Shown here: piece after piece, positions 34,401 to 43,932 of the stretch | Position numbering within the stretch: the stretch's first letter is position 1 | Layout: each line of letters begins with the position of its first letter | From: Aculops lycopersici | Taxonomy: Eukaryota > Arthropoda > Arachnida > Trombidiformes > Eriophyidae | NCBI GenBank assembly: GCA_015350385.1 | Contig: WNKI01000004.1 | Location: 2,523,162 to 2,587,161, forward strand | DNA: 64,000 bases | Direction of reading: 5' to 3' | Translations under genes and position numbers: made by a program | The notes under the pieces: model-generated | Databases searched by the model: none | Seen by the model: the letters and a program-made list of their open reading frames with translations, nothing else | What the model was told of the DNA's origin: nothing

Positions 34401-34717
34401 CAGGTGACATCGAGCGCGTCTGTTTATTGCCATTATTTTGGTTTCATTGAAACTAGTTTGCTTGTGCTAGAGAGCGGATGGTTCCCCAATTGGCAGGTCG
34501 GTTTGGTGGCTTTACTGGCCACCAAACAAATAGTTGTCATACAGCGAGAGGGAGAGAAGGGGAAGCGAGCCGCTGGGTATCTAGCGGTAGCATCGAGTTG
34601 GTCCAACTTGAGTCGGTTAGTCGCGCGAAGCAGCAGGACTCTCGCAGCGGGAGTAACTTCAACTAGCTAGGCAGCTGGAAAGCTAGCTTGCCAACTGGAA
34701 CTCCTTGGGTCCGCCAA

Positions 34718-37180
34718 CTAGGTGAGCGCTTTGAGTGACGGGCGTCGATCGCGTTGGTTCAAGCGATGATCTAGCATGAGCAATTGGCCGCCGCTGTTGT
34801 TGCCACTAGTCGCCTGCTGGTGTTGCTGCCCAGTCATCATCATGTTGTCAGGTGGTTGCTGTTCCTGTTGGCGCTTGTGGCGTTGCTGCTTGTGCTGCTG
34901 TTGTTGCTGATACGAGTGCACCAAACGATTCGCGTTCGATATATGGGGTCGCTTAGAGCTACCGCTTCCGACGACATTTACAGGAGCGTTAGTGCTGGTG
35001 ATGGCGGCACTTCCGATGGCGCTGCTCGCTCGCCGATGGTGCCGCTCGCTGCCCGAACGCGACACCATTTGCACGGGCGACGCGCCGCCAACACAGAGGC
35101 GACCTTGACCATCGGTGGCGATCCCGTTGCCGCCATTCGTGTGTGTATTGTTGCTGCCGCCGTTAGGGTTGAGGTTGTTGTTGCCTGAGGAGGAGGAAGG
35201 GGAAGATAACTGGATGGTTGCAGCTTCCGGCCGGCCGCCGCCAATGACTTGCGTCATAATCTGGAGATGACTAAAACTCAAATTGTTACTATCATTATCA
35301 CCGCTATTATTCAGTAGTGAGCCATCAATCGAGTGCCTGTGCTGCCCGAAGGCCTCGGTATCAAATGGAAGCGTTAGGAGGTTGCCATTTTGATCTAGTT
35401 GATTATAATATCGTTGCTGTTGCTGGTGCTCAAGTTTTTCCTTCAACTTAATACTGTGCCCACTACTCCTCATAACCATATCACAGTCCTCCTCCCTTTT
35501 GTTAATGGGTGTAGTTGTGGCGAAGTTTTGCTCGCTACCATTAACATTGTCTCTTGTCCCACTCTCTCTATCCATAAAACGAGAGCCACCAATGATTTCC
35601 GGTTCGTCTGCTGGCGCCGGGTGCACTTTGCGCTTGCCGCTCGGATAGTTTGCCGCCTGTAACCCTCGCGACTTGCCCCTTTTCGTGGACGTAGACGCCG
35701 ATGCCGACATCGACGTCTGGCTTCTTTGGAAATTAAACTCCGGATTCAAGTAGAAATCGTTAGCGTCGCGTCCATTTTGTGGCTGCTGTTGTTGTATTCT
35801 CGCCAAAGACATTCGACAGTCCGCTTCCGGCACCACCGAGCCGCTGGATCTGCCCACAAACATACTGTACCGGTGCTGGATAACATTGGGATACATGTTT
35901 CTTTGTTGGTTCTTTTGTTGTTCAAATTGTTGCTGGTTGGCTAGTTGCCTTTGGTGTTGTCTCTGCTGAAGCACCTCGTTAGAGTTTGACAATAGCTCGG
36001 CCAGTTGCTTGTTGAGCGCCATTTCGCTAACCTCATCAAAAATACGCTGCTGCTGCTGCTGTTCCTGTCCATTGGTCACCTCGCTGTTACTCTCGTTACC
36101 TCCAACACCAAGACCATTGTTAGTATTGATCAATTGGTGGTTGAAGTTTTCCTGTCCATTGGAAACATCTGAATTTTGGTGACTAACGAACTGAGCCTGC
36201 TGACTAAGTGCGTTGACCCGTTTGGCGTTTTGACTTGACTGAAGTTGTTGCTGCTTTTGCTGTTGCATCATTGACATTGACAAAGATGCCAACGGCGAGC
36301 TCGTGGGATTCAACTGCACCGACTCGCGGTAGGTTAGCAATCCGTTGGTGTTTGCTGATGCCGAGTTGCCGGCGCCACTTGGGGCCTGGTGCCAATTATT
36401 GCTCGTGCTGATGGCGTTTTCGGGCGCCGTGTCGGCGGCTGTAATTTGAGCCTGTCCACTGTGGCCACTGGACATACTGTTCACCGTGAGGCTCGACTTT
36501 TTTTGCTTCGTATTCAAGTTGGCGCCACTTAATTGAGAGCCGTACTTTTCGCCCGCAACTCCGCTGGCCATCAGAGACTCGGGCGAGCTCGAAGATGTCG
36601 CTCGGGACGAACTCGACGACCTTGATTGACATCCATCCTCAAGCGATAATCCCTTGCGGGCTCGCTTCTCGTTCAACTGTTTGCCTCTTGAACTCGAGCG
36701 ATTCTTGCCTCCTCCCTGGCCAGTGGCATTTTTGTTGCTGGCGCCTCGGCCGCCGCCGCATAGGGACTTGAGCTTGAGCCAAATCTTGTAGAGTCCATAG
36801 CCGAAGAGTGGACACATTAGGGCGCAACCAAAGAAGAGACTCGCCCATTTGAGGGCGTACAAAACTTGCTGTGGGTCCGAGTTGCAGGGTTCCTCTGGGC
36901 ACGAGGCGGGATTTCCGGGCAACTTACCGACCAGACCTTTCATTTCAACTGGCTGAAAGTTTTCTATAAGAAGCAGCAGTGGAAGACATGTTGCCGTTAA
37001 GCGGATTGGGGAACTTAATAAACTTGACACATAGATATTACTCGACGTCATTTGTAATTGGTTGTAATTTTTCATTATTCTGCCGGCCATTTTCTCCTGG
37101 CCCATGATTGAGCGATTTTTGTACACTGACCCTCTAGGCCATTCGCCGGCTGGAAGCGGAAGTTTTGATTGGTTTTGCAT
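34718..37180 (-). CDS. Unrecognised single-pass membrane protein with long Q/S/N-rich cytoplasmic tail
   Basis: An 820-codon frame on one exon. A hydrophobic stretch at residues about 61-72 (LTATCLPLLLLI) looks like a signal peptide, and Met44 (37051) would be a conventional start for it. A short segment with two cysteines (ASCPEEPCNSD) follows, then a transmembrane helix at about 107-133 (ALKWASLFFGCALMCPLFGY) and a basic stop-transfer (KIWLKLK). The remaining about 680 residues are Ser/Gln/Asn-rich with poly-Gln runs and basic patches, ending RRPSLKALT. This suggests a type I protein with a roughly 30-residue ectodomain and a large disordered cytoplasmic tail. I recognise no family. Signal and helix positions are read from sequence; topology is inferred. 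Confidence 0.7.
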   Translation of the reverse strand: MQNQSKLPLPAGEWPRGSVYKNRSIMGQEKMAGRIMKNYNQLQMTSSNIYVSSLLSSPIRLTATCLPLLLLIENFQPVEMKGLVGKLPGNPASCPEEPCNSDPQQVLYALKWASLFFGCALMCPLFGYGLYKIWLKLKSLCGGGRGASNKNATGQGGGKNRSSSRGKQLNEKRARKGLSLEDGCQSRSSSSSRATSSSSPESLMASGVAGEKYGSQLSGANLNTKQKKSSLTVNSMSSGHSGQAQITAADTAPENAISTSNNWHQAPSGAGNSASANTNGLLTYRESVQLNPTSSPLASLSMSMMQQQKQQQLQSSQNAKRVNALSQQAQFVSHQNSDVSNGQENFNHQLINTNNGLGVGGNESNSEVTNGQEQQQQQRIFDEVSEMALNKQLAELLSNSNEVLQQRQHQRQLANQQQFEQQKNQQRNMYPNVIQHRYSMFVGRSSGSVVPEADCRMSLARIQQQQPQNGRDANDFYLNPEFNFQRSQTSMSASASTSTKRGKSRGLQAANYPSGKRKVHPAPADEPEIIGGSRFMDRESGTRDNVNGSEQNFATTTPINKREEDCDMVMRSSGHSIKLKEKLEHQQQQRYYNQLDQNGNLLTLPFDTEAFGQHRHSIDGSLLNNSGDNDSNNLSFSHLQIMTQVIGGGRPEAATIQLSSPSSSSGNNNLNPNGGSNNTHTNGGNGIATDGQGRLCVGGASPVQMVSRSGSERHHRRASSAIGSAAITSTNAPVNVVGSGSSKRPHISNANRLVHSYQQQQQHKQQRHKRQQEQQPPDNMMMTGQQHQQATSGNNSGGQLLMLDHRLNQRDRRPSLKALT

Positions 37181-38061
37181 TTTGAGTTATTTGTGGTGTA
37201 CAAATGATTAGAATTAGACCCAACTCTTTGCTTCTTTCTTCCTTCTTATACAACAAATAAACTTAATTGTCAAGAATCGCGTTTAGATTTATAATTGATT
37301 TTTGGCTATTTCTTTTCTCACTTGTTCGTCACAATTCTTCAGTCGACTATTGCTCTTTTGAGGTTTGATTTTATCTGAAAGGATAAGTGGTTGCGGCGGT
37401 ACTCATGCCCATGAACTCCTTGGGCAAACATGGGAGGAAAATCGAAACTAACTTGCCAACTTTATCTCAAGCTCAACTCACTAACTGTTCGGCAGCAAAC
37501 TAACTGATGTAACAAGATCAGCCCGCCACCAGTTTTATCTTTCTCCTCTCCTCTCCATTCTTCAGCTGAGGAAGTTGACTACTGTTGCAGATTAGTGCTC
37601 ATGAGGGAGAGGATGAGAAAAGAGCAAGCGAGTTGCGCATTCGCAGATGTGGATTCAAGGGGATACTCGGATTGTTTGGCACGCGTTTGTCTTGGCTGGT
37701 CGATGGGGCCTGTTTTGCCACTTGCGCGCCACCTGCTCGTCGGCAAGACAATTGATGCAAAATGTCGTCTGCACAGAAAGCGGCCATCGCACATCCGTGG
37801 GGACGCTCTACGCGCGAAAAGCACACTTTCCCGCTTCAACGGCGCGGTTAGGGGGAGTCGAGTCGCATGCTCATTGCACGCTGACATTCTCGCACCGCAA
37901 ACAACACAAATCTCTCTCTCTCTCTCTCTCGCTTTAAATGCATCTCAAAAGTGGCCGCGATTTTGGTGAGATGAATAAACTCAATAGATCATATTTAAAA
38001 TAGGGACTTTTCTTATTTATTTTCTTATTTATTTATATATCACCATTGAGCCTGAAACATA
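37181..38061. other. 0.9 kb between divergent membrane protein and HMG gene 1
   Basis: Contains a (TC)n tract at 37911-37930 and an A/T-rich leader just before the HMG start codon. No gene seen. Confidence 0.45.
37911..37930. repeat. (TC)n microsatellite
   Basis: Ten TC units. GA/TC runs can bind GAGA-type factors, but function is unknown here. Confidence 0.85.
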
Positions 38062-39181
38062 ATGCAAAATAATCACATCATCGAAAATGATGGCAACAAT
38101 AATATTAGCACAAGCAATCCAACAAACGGTCTTGCAGTGTGCGATGGCGTCGGTGAGGATAGCAATATAACGATGAACAATTATACAAATGATACAACAA
38201 TGGATAGCGTTGCTACATCCGATACAGTCGGCAGCGGTTTGTTTGCAGCAACCTCTGCAACAACACCTAGTGAAACCGCACCCTCAACGCCGGTCATCGC
38301 TCCCAAAACCCCAAAGAGAAAGGCAAAATCCAAGGTAGAGGCAACAGAAACTGGAATAGAATCCACATCCACCGACAAGAAACCTCGACGATCTCGAAAG
38401 AAGCGACAGAATACAAAGAGCAAGGTCATCACAGGTTACATTATATATGCTAGTGAGATTAGAAAGGACGTCATAAAGAAGTATCCAGACAAAGATTTTG
38501 GGTCTATCAGTCAGCTAGTCGGAATTGAGTGGAAGAATTTGCCGACACACATTAAGCAGGAATATGAGAGGAAAGCCCAAGCTGCCAATTTGGAAGCTAA
38601 GAGAATAGCAATCTCAATCTCGACTCAAATGCAAACCCCAACTCCAACTCCAACTCCAACTCCAACTCCAATCCAAACCCAAACTCCGATCCAAACTCAA
38701 ACTCCAATTCAAAGCCAAACCCCAATCCAAACACCAGCCTCAAATTGCTGCTGCTCGACATGGATCCCGTCGCCGTCTTTGGCCTCGACATCTTTAGCAT
38801 CGACATCCGCCGGTAGGAGCAACTTTATTGATTACAAGAAGAACAATATTGTCTACAAAAAGCCAGCTACCGTTAAACTGTTACCCAAGGATGCAATAAT
38901 ACAAACGGACCCTATCAAATGGGCAGAACCAGCAACAACCACCAAAAAACCTCTCCAGTTATCACAAAAGTTTGTCGATCATTTACTTACAAATTATGGT
39001 GGCTTGAAAAAAGATGAAAGAAAAGGAGAAAACAATGATGCTACATCAGGTGAGGCTTTAAAGTCTGATGCATTAAAAACCACCACCAGTTGCCATGAAG
39101 GAGTCAGATGATAATACTCCAGTGATTGACATAAACCAAGGTGATACTACCACAGCTGCTAAACCAACAACAACAACATGA
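38062..39181 (+). CDS. HMG-box protein 1 (polybromo-type HMG box)
   Basis: The frame from the ATG runs 349 residues to a stop at 39111. An alternative is a 40-nt intron (39050..39089, CAG|GTGAGG ... CACCAG), which joins exons 38062..39049 and 39090..39181 into 359 residues ending VIDINQGDTTTAAKPTTTT. The N-terminus is acidic and Ser/Thr-rich with a basic nuclear-localisation-like run (PKTPKRKAKSK, KKPRRSRKKR). Residues about 119-182 are one full HMG box (TGYIIYASEIRKDVIKKYPD, SQLVGIEWKNLP, HIKQEYERKAQAA), closest in my reading to that of polybromo, a chromatin-remodelling subunit. No bromodomain or BAH domain is present. A (Q-T-P)n minisatellite occupies residues 191-226. AATAAA occurs at 39255. 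A paralogue lies at 43933. The exact chromatin role is unknown. Confidence 0.82.
38632..38738 (+). repeat. CCAACT/CCAAAC minisatellite encoding (Q)TPTP repeats
   Basis: Hexamer units CCAACT followed by 12-nt variants, in frame within HMG gene 1. The repeat is absent from the paralogue. Confidence 0.8.
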
Positions 39182-39751
39182 AGCAATTTGATTAACTAGT
39201 GACCTCACTCAGGTGCCTAGATAGAAATACAAGAATATAATAGTCTATTAATTTAATAAACAATATTATAAATAAATTAACCAAAGCCAAATCAACTAGG
39301 AAATTTCGTCTCGTCTCTTAGGATATGACCAACGTTTTGCGACATCATTAAATGTCATCTTTTATTGATAAGAAAATCATTCAACGATTGGAAAATCAAC
39401 TCGATGGCCACTGTGGCTCATAGTTGTTTGTATTGTTCATTTTGGTTTGTATAATGTGTATTTTATATTGTAGGTTGGTGTGACGATAACGAGGATGCAA
39501 TTTGTTAATTTGTTTCTATCTCGAGACTAAAGTGTTTGTTGTGTTTGTGTAACCTTTTGCATGCAGGCTTGGCGATGTTGATATCTTTGGACAGGTAGTT
39601 GGTTGTAGTTTTAATCCCTAGCTAAAGCTACTCTCTTTTCTAAAGGCAAACTCTGTATCACTTATGAATTCTATTATCTATTTATGTATATATACATATA
39701 TACTGAAACTGAAAAGACTACTACTACTACTACTATCGCTACTGAAAGAAG
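39182..39751. other. Spacer between convergent HMG gene 1 and uridine kinase
   Basis: AATAAA at 39255-39260 serves the plus strand. TTTATT at 39361-39366 reads AATAAA on the minus strand and may end the kinase transcript. No further gene. Confidence 0.5.
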
Positions 39752-40944
39752 CTATTGTTGCTTTTCAATTGATCGTGGAATCAACTCGACCAGTTGATCC
39801 TTGTCCAGTTCCGTTTCACCGGACGCCAATCGCGATATTACCTGAGCATTTGATGTCTTTATGACACGAATTGGTTTGCGAATACCATTCTTGGGACTGG
39901 GCATCTCGCTTGAGAGCAAATAGGTGACATTGTGGTTGATGAGACCGATTGCAACTGTATACAGTCGAAACCAACCAGAGCAGCAAAAGCGATATTGTCG
40001 GATCGATTCAACGAGTTACGCACAAATCGTTTAACATGTCAAATGGAATGTGTTTTTGTGTTCGTGTAAGGCGCAAATCAAAAGGGTTTGGGTGGAAAGC
40101 GGCGAGCGGATTAATAACCAGGAGTTTGCATGCTAAACAGGTGGGCGTGTCAACTAGAGGTAAAGGTGGTTTTGATTTGGTCGAGTTGAGGAGTGTGTAA
40201 TGGGGAAATCAATGAAGGATAAAATAAAATAAACGCAACTCACCTTCGTTGTCTGCGCCGCGTGGAATGATCATGTCGGCATACTTTTTAGTTGGCTGAC
40301 AAAATTCCTCAAAAGCTGGCTTGACAAATTGATCATACTGATTGAGCACAATTTCCAAATTTCTCCCTCGCTCTCTAACATCCCTTACAACGCGCCTCGA
40401 GAGCCTGGTGTCCGAATCGGTGTCCACAAAGAGTTTCATGTGGAACATTTCGCGAACCTTTGGAAAGTAAAAAATCAACACTCCCTCAAATAGAACCACA
40501 TCGGCCGATTGAACCTCGTAGAATTGGCCCGCCTTGTGGCGATTGTCTTGGTAATCGTGAATGGGCAGTTTAACGGGAACTCCATTTAGAATATCCTTGA
40601 GTGATTGGTACATTGCCTGGTCATCAATTGCATCCGGGTGATCAAAGTTGTAGCAGCCCTTTTTGGCTAAGGCAAGCTCGTCGCCAGTTAGCTCCCTGTA
40701 GAAGGAGTCCTGCTTTATAAGTGCCACCCGGCGTTGGCAATCTTGGCCCAATTTATTCATGATCTTCTGGCAGACAGTTGACTTGCCGGAAGCGGTGCCA
40801 CCAGCTTTTATCAAGTTCCGAGTTTCGCATACAGGTAAGTGTCGGTGTTAATGAGATGATGAAGGGGATATCGCGCACTATAATCACGCACAACTTACCT
40901 ACTCCAATTAAGAAGGGTTTGCTGACCCCTCGAGTGGTGCTCAT
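39752..40944 (-). CDS. UCK: Uridine-cytidine kinase, three exons
   Basis: Exons are 40944..40899, 40804..40244 and 39954..39752. The introns are 94 nt (GTAAGT ... AAAAG) and 289 nt (GTGAGT ... ACAG). The joined frame is 269 residues, the normal length. The enzyme phosphorylates uridine and cytidine with ATP or GTP to make UMP and CMP in pyrimidine salvage. The splice across exon 1 rebuilds the P-loop GVAGGTASGKST (residues 14-25). IKQDSFYREL, NFDHPDAID, DVVLFEGVLIFY, KLFVDTDSDTRLSRRVVRD and KPAFEEFCQPTKKYADMIIP are all family signatures. Exon 3 supplies the C-terminal VAIGLINHNVTYLL segment. The unspliced middle exon alone lacks the start and the first half of the P-loop, so the three-exon model is preferred. 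The gene sits between the two HMG paralogues on the opposite strand. Confidence 0.95.
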
Positions 40945-43932
40945 GTTTGTTACAATTGTTTCTGCCGCTATTATCTCACTGGTTAGTTTGGTCGGACAAC
41001 TGAAAGTGAATTATTGGATCCAATAGATCACCACTTCTTATGAGCAGTCAGAAGAGTGGAAGCCTCGTTAATGATTAGTTGTCGCTGTTTGTTGTCTATT
41101 GTTTTCTCACGAGTTTCTCGTTTGCTCGCTCGAGGCTCGAGGCTTGAGCTCAAGTGGTTCAATGGTGACGCAATGCAAATCCAACTACACCAACCACAAC
41201 AATACCAACTGCTACTTACTTCACCACAATCTTGATAGAGAGAGCCAAAAAGTTGGTGCAAAACAATTAAACGTCGTTGGTGGCCGACGGGCGCGCTGGA
41301 CACCACTGGAATCAAATTCAAGAGCACAACAAAGTTGCCACCCAACTCAACAAACAGCTAAATGCAACCACCTTCCTTTCTTTCCTCGCCACCACTTATA
41401 TTGCTCGCTAGTTAGTTGGTTGCTTGGTTTGTCCCTTTTGCTTGATTGAATTGGATCTCTCTGGTCGCTTCACTCTCACCTGGTTGTCGTTTTAATTTTA
41501 CCTCTTGCTCTCACTTTGAATTGCCCTTGAGACTCGCTTAGCCGAGATGATGGATCGACAAACCGGCGTCAGGAGGAGTCGCCTTGCCGTTGTTAATATT
41601 GTTAACGTTGCTGTTGCTATTGCTGTTGTTCAATGCAATAGCGATCCTATCTTGACTTTACAAGTTTGACAGATGCAAAGGCTAGAATCCAAACGTAAAT
41701 GCGAACCTGAACTTGACTGTCGAAATGGAGCAGAGTAGAAACTGGCGTTGGTATGGTTTAAATAGCAATAATTAAAGCGCGATGCGCGCAAAATAAACTC
41801 CTTCTCCAAGTTTCTCGACTCGATTGATGCTAATGGTGAACATGAGCTACAAGAATATCAGGTAGTTGTAATTACGAATAGATGGAAGCCGTTTTTGTTA
41901 TTACAATTGAGCTAGCTAACTGGACGACTGGCTGGTCCCATTGTAGTTCCAGTTGACGCCCACAGATGAGAAATTTTCTTCTTGTTTTTGTTGCTGTTGT
42001 TGTTGTTGCTGTTTCTGTTTCTGTTTCTGTTGCTTTTCCCATTGGCCTAGTGCTGTGTGAGCGGGCGGCGCATAGGGACAGAGCGCAGCACACAAACACA
42101 CGACACGCCGGCCAGCTGTGTGTTGATCGCCCACACGTTCGCCTGCTCAGTCACTCGTTTATTCGCTCGCGTTCGCTTGCTTCCTCCTCGCTCGCCAATA
42201 TCAACACGCAAGCTTGGCGAGTTTAGCTTGCCAAGTTTCCGCACAGAAACGCTGGCCAGTGTGTGTGAATTTTTGCACAGAATTTCCGCGCGACCACTTG
42301 GCCGCATCTCGCGCAGGATAAGCTGCTACATGTGGTAGATGAATGGCTACGCCCGTTTGCGCGCATGTGTTCGTGTGTTAAAACTGGTAAGGACAATAAT
42401 ACAACCACCAGGCTAGTCACTATCCGCTCCACTTTACTATGGGTACACAAATGAACGCAAGTGGACTGGTTTCGTTACCCACGTCCACGAGTTGCGCAAT
42501 CGCAGTTGGCTTACTGCCAAAAGGCTACCCGATTTAGTTTGCACGCGCCAGTGTTGGTTGGTCGATGGGCTGGCGTTGTGGTGCCACTTGAGCGCTACCT
42601 GCTTTCTGCCAAGTGATGCCTCCAATTTTTGGTCGATTTCATTGTAAGTGTATGGGTCAATCAAAAGAAATAAACTCGTGTGATCGACTTGGAAGTATAG
42701 AATATATAGTTCGTCGAGAAGGATAGAGATCAAGTGGGCACTCCGGTACAGGTGAGGTGATTTTTATATATTCCAGTCGCTTTAGTTGGGCTGCAGTTCG
42801 CGAGAGTTTTTAGTTGATTGGACTTTTCAGGTATGCAGCGGCAGCTGAGTTGAGGCTTGTGTAAATCTTCATAGGTGTGGATTTTAATTCACAATTAAAC
42901 AGTTTATATGAATTTAGACCCCTGCCTCCCCAATCCTGCCGTGCGCTAACTACGGCTTCAGGGTGTTCCGCGCAAGCGCGGGTGCTTCGCCGTTAGACAA
43001 AGTGATCAACAGCCGACTTGCCGGCGCCGAGTCGAGCAACTCAACGTGAGGCTCTTCAGCATGACTTTTGTCGAGTAGAGTCGGTGAATTGCTTCATATC
43101 GATCAACTACTCCTTGAGACGTATGATAAATAGATGACTTTTGTTCTCGCCAACAAGAACAAGTGGAAATGAAGTGATATGAATTCGAGAGTTTGAGGTT
43201 GGAAAAGCTAGAGCGAGAAAGATCAGAAAATTTTACCTGTTTACCATAGACTGCATCATTTTTAATCTCTTTAATTAGTGGCGAGAAGAAAAAGAGGAGA
43301 GAGCTGACCCGGATGTTCGGCGAGGGTTAAGAGAGAAAGAGAGAGAGAGGGGGGCGCGCGCAAGAAGCAAAAGAGGCGCAGAAGCAGACGGAATAGAACG
43401 GAAAGGAGAACGGAAAGCACGAACGCTGATAGCGTCATTCAGATTTGCAGTGCGAGCGAGCGAGGGAGCTTGAGAAAAACATAACGTAAAGTAACATGAA
43501 GTCGGGCGGCCGAGTCGCAAAATATTACGATACAAAGTCAAAGATCTAGTTTACTAGGTTAGAATCGCGAGAGCGACTCCCTCTATTTAGCACAAACCGT
43601 TTAGACTCCCCCACTTTTTTCTCCTTGCTCATAGTTCCTCAAGTTTAAAAAGAAAACTTCAGAACACATGTTACTAGTCTATTCTATTTATTTTGTATTA
43701 TATTTATATTCATATTAACTTCTATTCAAGTAAACCTAAGCCCAGCTCTCATGTTGATAGTTTTGGTGAAAGTTATATCGTTGTTGGCTTCATTGCAAGT
43801 TGAAACCTGAACTCTGACCAAGAATCCATCTATTGATTGGCTCTTCTCAGAGAGCAGGAAAAAGCAAGAGCACAGAGGATATAAAGATTTGTATTTTAAC
43901 GCGATACTGAGCAAGAGCCAAGCAGAAGCAAG
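40945..43932. other. 3.0 kb between divergent uridine kinase and HMG gene 2
   Basis: No supported gene. It has CAG/CAA and GTT triplet tracts (about 41600 and 42000), a GA tract near 43334 and a small GC-rich island at 42920-43040 with the hairpin CCGCGC-AA-GCGCGG (42968-42981). Confidence 0.5.

Larger units (their letters stand above)
25369..34717. other. 9.3 kb stretch with no supported gene
   Basis: Many short open frames on both strands, none with a recognisable domain. Visible elements are (GT)n at 26352-26373, GA-rich sequence near 29900, a long (TA)n(TG)n tract at 31348-31406, TATATAAAA-like sequences near 29819 and 33497, and numerous GCTCGCTCG/CTAGCTAG patches. If the gene at 24847 is spliced, part of this is its intron. 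Otherwise it is regulatory DNA between two genes. Confidence 0.5.

Noticed and set aside
34247..34450. A short frame starting like a signal peptide (MKALRFFFVVVVAEV) and passing a CAG|GTGAGC donor
   Set aside because: No partner exon is visible downstream; the following sequence is the 3' end of an opposite-strand gene.
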